From: Anagrus nilaparvatae
Taxonomy: Eukaryota > Arthropoda > Insecta > Hymenoptera > Mymaridae
DNA: 64,000 nt
Assembly (NCBI GenBank): GCA_022575985.1
Contig: JAKSXM010000014.1
Location: 19,592,001-19,656,000 of the forward strand
Reading direction: 5' to 3'
Part shown: in pieces, positions 59,430 to 64,000 of the stretch
Position numbering within the stretch: position 1 is the stretch's first letter
How the letters are laid out: each line of letters starts with the position of its first letter
Made by a program: the position numbers and the translations under genes
The notes under the pieces: model-generated
What the model saw: the letters and a program-made list of their open reading frames with translations, nothing else
What the model was told of the DNA's origin: nothing
Database searches by the model: none

Positions 59430-61410
59430 CATAACATTACTTTTTTCCCTTTACGGGGGTTAGCGCATGAGGTAGAACCCCCTAGTAAAATGTATAAAAG
59501 GAAAAAAAAGCTAACCTCCAGTAAATAAAATAGAATTAACACAATTATTAACGTTAAAAAAAATATTAAAAAATAAAAGATAATAGATAACTTTTTAAAT
59601 TACATTAATTTATCAATTTTTATTTTAAACTTTAACTTGCGAAATATTTATAACTAAAAAGTTAAATTATAAAACAAAAAACTAATAAATTTTTGAAAAT
59701 CATAATTTAACAATTTAAATTTAGCTGTAAGCAAACTTATTATACTATGGTTTTAATTATATTAATTATATTTAAAAAAAAAAAATGAATAATTAAATAA
59801 AAATTTTTTATTTATGAGCTAACAATTTTTTATTCCAATTTATTGACATATTTTTACAATAATTTGCCCAAGTTTTGAAGACATTTAGTTTTCATAATAT
59901 TTTTTAGACAATTAATTTTTTTTTTAATTATTTAGTAATTTATGTAGCTTTTAAAATTCATGAATATTAAAGAAAAAGCTTGTATAACATCAAAAGTTTT
60001 TACAAATCACGTAAAAATTTTTAATAAATATTCTTTCTTATAATTTTAGATTGAGTAAAAACCATCTAGAGATGAAATAGCACAAAAATTTTAACAATAA
60101 AACTTGAAAACAACTAATACAATTTTTTAAGACGCGTTAAGAAACGCGTGCTCTCTCCGGTTACTATCTTTTGATGGATAAAACTAAAGGTTCAAATACC
60201 AGTATTTATTGATCAAAAGAATCCCCAAAGAAGAATAATATATTTGAAGTAAAAAAAATTTATTTTGTAAAAACTTAAAAATGTTTCTTTTTTTTGTGTT
60301 AAATTCTTCATTTTATTAATTTATTTATCTATTCACTTTTTGGAAATTCTTTGAAGTTTTAAATTAACTGTTTAAACATTTAAATCAAAATTTTATTCAG
60401 AAATAAAATTCAAAAAAGATATTAGGTTAAAAGTAAATTAAGTTTACTATTATAGTGATTTAATTGTTAAAAATCAAGAATATTTATTTTTAGTTTTATT
60501 TTTGGAGAGAATAGTTTGTACTGATTTCTTCCATCATTCAACCCAACTTGGATCCAGTTGGGCTTGAATCTCTCCATATATACTTTAGTCTAATTTAATT
60601 ATTTCAACAGCAAATTTAATTTTCAACTTTTTGCATTTACTAATTATTTGCTTAATGTCTTTTTATAAAATTCTAATTTTAATGTTCAAATAGTTAATTA
60701 AAACTTCAAAGAATTTTCAAAGTGCGTATAAATTTATGGAATAAAAAAATACCTATATCATTCTTATTTAGCAACTCTTTTGACCTAGAAATACTGCATT
60801 GAACATTTTAAATTTTTTATTACAAAAGAATCATTTGCCGACAAAAATAATAATATTTTGAGTTAATTTATCAAGTTTTGTCCAAAAACGTAATATTTCA
60901 TTTAAAAAAAAAACGCTGCCAAGTAATTGGCACTATGGTTCCTCATTAACAATAACAAAATGTTCTTAATGGTCTATTTTACCTAGTAAAAACGATAATT
61001 CTAGATATTAGTACTTTCATAGAAAAAAATTAAATACTACGTCCCAAAAGAAAAAAGATATTGCTATTTTTTTATTTTTTTATATAAAAAATTTTGAAAA
61101 AAAAAATTTCAAAAATTAAGTATCAAGTATCATTGGAGATATCGGGTAAAAACGATAATTCTAGATATAAGTACTTTCATGGAAAAAAATGAGGTACTAC
61201 GTCCAAAAAGAAAAAAAATATTGCTGTTTCTTTAATGTTTTTATGCAAAAAATTTTAAGAAAATTTAGTATCATATTTGAGATATCGAGTAAAAACAATA
61301 TTTTCAAAAATTAGTACTTTTATAGAAATAAAATAGGTGATACGTTTAAAATGAAAAAAAATATTTGTGTTTATTTAATTATATTTAATTTCTGTTTTTG
61401 GTTCCTCAAT

Positions 61411-61436
61411 GGTGTGTGTGTGTGTGTGTGTGTATG
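61411..61436. repeat. (GT)n microsatellite
   Basis: About twelve GT units, ending GTATGTAACCGG. Confidence 0.9.
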
Positions 61437-61788
61437 TAACCGGTGAAATTTCACAACCATTATGGAATTAAGACCTAATTTTTTTTTCAAAAATTTTTTC
61501 ATCAAAAAATCTCAAACTACTTTTTTTTTGATAATTAATTAAATAAATGAAATTATTGGTCTTTACGAACAAATGATGTTAATAATTCTTAATTTTTACT
61601 ACTAAACGTGGTATACATTTAAATACTCAACGTAGTAAATATCAAATATTATTGTAGAAAATTATTGAAAATTTTTTTATCAATTTTCAATAATTTTTTG
61701 CATCTAAATATTGTGTAATGGTGTTATAAACACAAATTAATTGAAAAAAAGTGGTATTAATAAATATTTCTCAAATCGAAAGAAATGC

Positions 61789-61835
61789 CAGAGCCGGTGG
61801 GACTCGAACCCACGATTCTTTCATATCTAGTGAAA
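61789..61835 (-). tRNA. tRNA-like 3' half (partial; pseudo-tRNA or SINE piece)
   Basis: On the minus strand TTTCA-CTAGATA-TGAAA forms a perfect 5-bp anticodon stem with a 7-base loop (anticodon AGA if standard numbering holds). A 5-base variable loop, a T arm GTGGG-TTCGAGT-CCCAC (5 bp, perfect; contains B-box GGTTCGAGTCC) and CGGCTCTG as acceptor 3' strand follow. The D arm and 5' acceptor strand are replaced by an A/T run. It is therefore not a functional tRNA. The short variable loop also disagrees with a serine tRNA. Confidence 0.6.
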
Positions 61836-64000
61836 TTAAAAAAAAAAAATGAATTGAAAATTTCAAAAAAAAATTTTCAAATATAACGAACGATAAAATC
61901 AAAAATTTATAACTACTTTTTTTTTTTAATTTGAATGTAATACCTCATTTATTTCCACGAAAGTGCTTATATTTGAAAGTATGGTTTTTACTCTATATCT
62001 CGAATCTGATACTTAATTTTTTGAAATTTTTTTCACAAAATTTTTTCACGAAAAAATACAAAAAACACCAATTTTTTTTTTCTTTTTGGACATAGTACAA
62101 TGGAACATTGGAACATTTGGACATAGTATACATAGAACATAGAAATAAATTAGTATTTCTATGAAAGTACTAATTTTAGAAAGTTCGTTTATAGTCATTT
62201 TTTGGTTCTGATACTGAATTTTTTAAAAATTTTTTTCACAAAATTTTCGTCACAAAAAAATAAAAAAAAATACCAAATTATTTTTTCTCTTTGGACGTAG
62301 TAGTAAGACTTTACTTTGTCAATGGAGAGTAAATACGTCTTTTCCAAGTATCAGTTTTGCTACACTTATTGAGTGGCAGGTTCATTTTTGTTTAACGGAA
62401 AAATTTTGTCAACATGAAAATAATTGCTTTCTAGCCGCTTCTTTTTTTCTCTAAATTAATTTATAAGATTTTGATCTACAAATCTATTTTTATTTAATTA
62501 TAATTCTATTTAATTTTTTGAAAAGAGATGAATATATGAAAGCGTTCTCTTTGCAATTAGTGCATTTACAAAAAGGAAAGAATTTTTTGATTGCTTTTTA
62601 TTAAATTTAATTTATAAATGAATTTTTTAAACAAAATAAAATTAAATATTTTGCGCAAATAATATATGCAGCTTTTTAATAACACGTACCTATGCTGCAT
62701 GAATATATTAAGAGAAAAAAAGAAACTTTGTTCTTTATATAAAATTAATATGAAAAATGTAATTATTATACGAGCGTAAAATAATACAATGTAAGCTCTC
62801 ATAATATAATAATTATAATTATGTTTTAGGAATAACTAAATAGAAGCACGTTTCAAGTTCATTATTGATCATTTTGAATACGAGATTACAAGATATATTA
62901 ACCCATTAGCGCCTAATCTACCATTCTTGGAAAGTTAAATTTTGATATAAAATGATTAATAAATTCGCGCTTATAATTTCACTTAAATTAGTTGGAAATT
63001 TGGGTCAAATAAATTAATTTTTTATAAATTAATTACAATTTTAGCCAAAAAGTATACAATGATCCAAATTTCAAGATAAGTTGTTGCGCCCTTTTCAGTG
63101 ACTCCTGTCTTATACCACTTTTTTTATAAACAGTTAACTGTAACTTATTACGATAGGTTTGGCGAAAAATTCCCCAACCTCCCCCTAAAATTGAATGATC
63201 TTCAATATGAGCCAAGAAAAATTTTGATCCAAGTAGCCCAGATCTGGGAACTCAGGCTTTTATGACCCAAAAATTTCAAAAATTTAACAGGTCGCATTTG
63301 TTTAAACAAATAAACATTTTAAATGATTTTTTTATATTCTTGTATCAAATACTGAAAAGCATTGATTCTTTCATTAAAACATTATTATAAATAAATATAT
63401 CATATGGTTAAAATATTTCAGTTATACGGTGAATAGAACGACCTTTTAAATATGATGAAATAGGCGAGTGTCAGGGGAATGCTGTTATTATTTTACGTCT
63501 GGTAGAATAATTGATTATTAAATAATACGACCTTTGTAGATAAGATGTTAAAGTTTATTACATTGACTCATTTGTCTCATTTATATACCAATTTTACGAC
63601 AATTTTTTATGCCTTATTTCTCAATTATTCACTCAGATAAATTAATTTTTTTTCATCATTTTAAATAACCCTTTATTTTCTATTTATTTACAGTATCTAA
63701 TTAAACCAAAAATGAGCATTGATAGTAAGGTATCATGCGGGTGCCATAATAGCTTTAGTAATATGCGCCTGAAGCAAAAAAAAATTATTCTGATTTTCTT
63801 TAGAATAAAATTCTCTTGTTTAACTAAAAATTTTTGGATCTGCAGGTGTAATATATAAAACCAAAGATGATTCAATTTTCGGTGTATTGGGAATAATTGT
63901 TAATTTAAAAATTTTTTTTTACTTATTTTTCATAAGGGCTTGAGTCCTATTGGTTTTTGGATAAACCGAAAATGTTTTAGATATCTGTAGATATGGTTTT

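Larger units (their letters stand above)
60990..62310. repeat. array of ~130-150-bp related units, three direct then inverted copies
   Basis: Units with TCTAGATATTAGTACTTTCA and ACTACGTCCAAAAAGAAAAA begin at about 60995 and 61150, with a more diverged one at about 61290. Inverted versions occur at about 61930-62100 and 62150-62300. Between them lie a GT microsatellite, a CCGGTGAAATTTCACAACC block and a tRNA-like fragment. The layout suggests a large inverted-ended element or a decayed array. Confidence 0.6.
53970..64000. other. region upstream of the sulfatase gene, no gene recognised
   Basis: About 10 kb upstream of the first start codon. It contains a microsatellite next to exon 1A, several TIR elements (55868-56030, 57045-57400, 58917-59429), an array of related repeats at 61-62.3 kb and a tRNA-like fragment. 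All open frames here are short and AT-driven. The promoter of isoform A should lie near 54 kb but no motif is convincing. Confidence 0.6.

Noticed and set aside
60130..60200. Possible tRNA gene (GCTCTCTCCGGTTACTATC ... GGTTCAAATACC)
   Set aside because: The B-box has an extra base and no convincing D arm or acceptor stem pairs; treated as chance or a very decayed SINE head.
1..64000. CRISPR arrays, operons or bacterial/viral genome segments
   Set aside because: No regularly spaced short repeats with unique spacers, no clustered long ORFs; intron-exon structure shows a nuclear eukaryotic locus.

Overview
The window is very AT-rich eukaryotic DNA (hand impression: roughly a quarter G+C or less) with long non-coding stretches, many foldback/TIR transposon remnants and short protein-coding exons with GT-AG introns. 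The one recognisable host gene is an arylsulfatase B-like lysosomal/secreted sulfatase on the minus strand. Its exon style, the NISQDP/CERENLA-type C-terminal motifs and the repeat content point to an insect. An AT-rich parasitoid hymenopteran would fit, but that is a guess and is not proven by the sequence.

The sulfatase reads from right to left. Seven consecutive coding exons can be placed to the base, and their phases agree exactly: 1/2, 2/3 and 3/4 are phase 0; 4/5, 5/6 and 6/7 are phase 1; the exon 7 donor is phase 2. Exons 4 to 7 are at 34890-35136, 20241-20420, 19214-19480 and 2594-2876. The final C-terminal exon (about 50-60 residues expected from the family) is not visible in 1-2593 and should lie left of the window. 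All expected sulfatase active-site elements are present: the N-terminal DD, the CTPSR formylglycine motif, GKWHLG, AVH and DNGG with a following Lys.

The most interesting point is that the first three exons occur twice in tandem. Cassette B is at 45044-47654 and the farther-upstream cassette A at 50144-53969. Each has its own start codon, hydrophobic leader, DD motif, CTPSR motif and KWHLG motif. Each ends in a phase-0 donor that fits the single shared exon 4, and there is no second copy of exons 4-7. Exons 2 and 3 are about 94% and 91% identical by hand count, with mostly silent changes, while the leader exons have diverged strongly. This looks like alternative-promoter, mutually exclusive 5' halves of one sulfatase gene giving two isoforms with different leaders, or else a partial duplicate that still keeps intact exons.

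The introns are large (16.3, 14.5 and 9.9 kb) and filled with mobile-element debris. This includes non-LTR retrotransposon 3' ends (4537-5065, about 6600-6660, 32101-32420) and a Ty3/gypsy-type integrase remnant (27950-28510). There are Helitron-like termini (about 7303, 10122 and 48100) with a shared TTGGGCCAAT minisatellite. TTAA-flanked piggyBac-like non-autonomous elements lie at 22002-22726 and 42933-43610. Other foldbacks are the 1.2-kb near-perfect palindrome at 29631-30848, the 1.5-kb TIR element at 14592-16087 and the tandem-repeat TIR element at 48817-49564, plus many small MITEs. The 54-64 kb region upstream of the gene has no recognisable gene. It holds further TIR elements, microsatellites and a tRNA-like 3' half at 61789-61835. 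No bacterial features, CRISPR arrays, rRNA or complete tRNA genes were seen.
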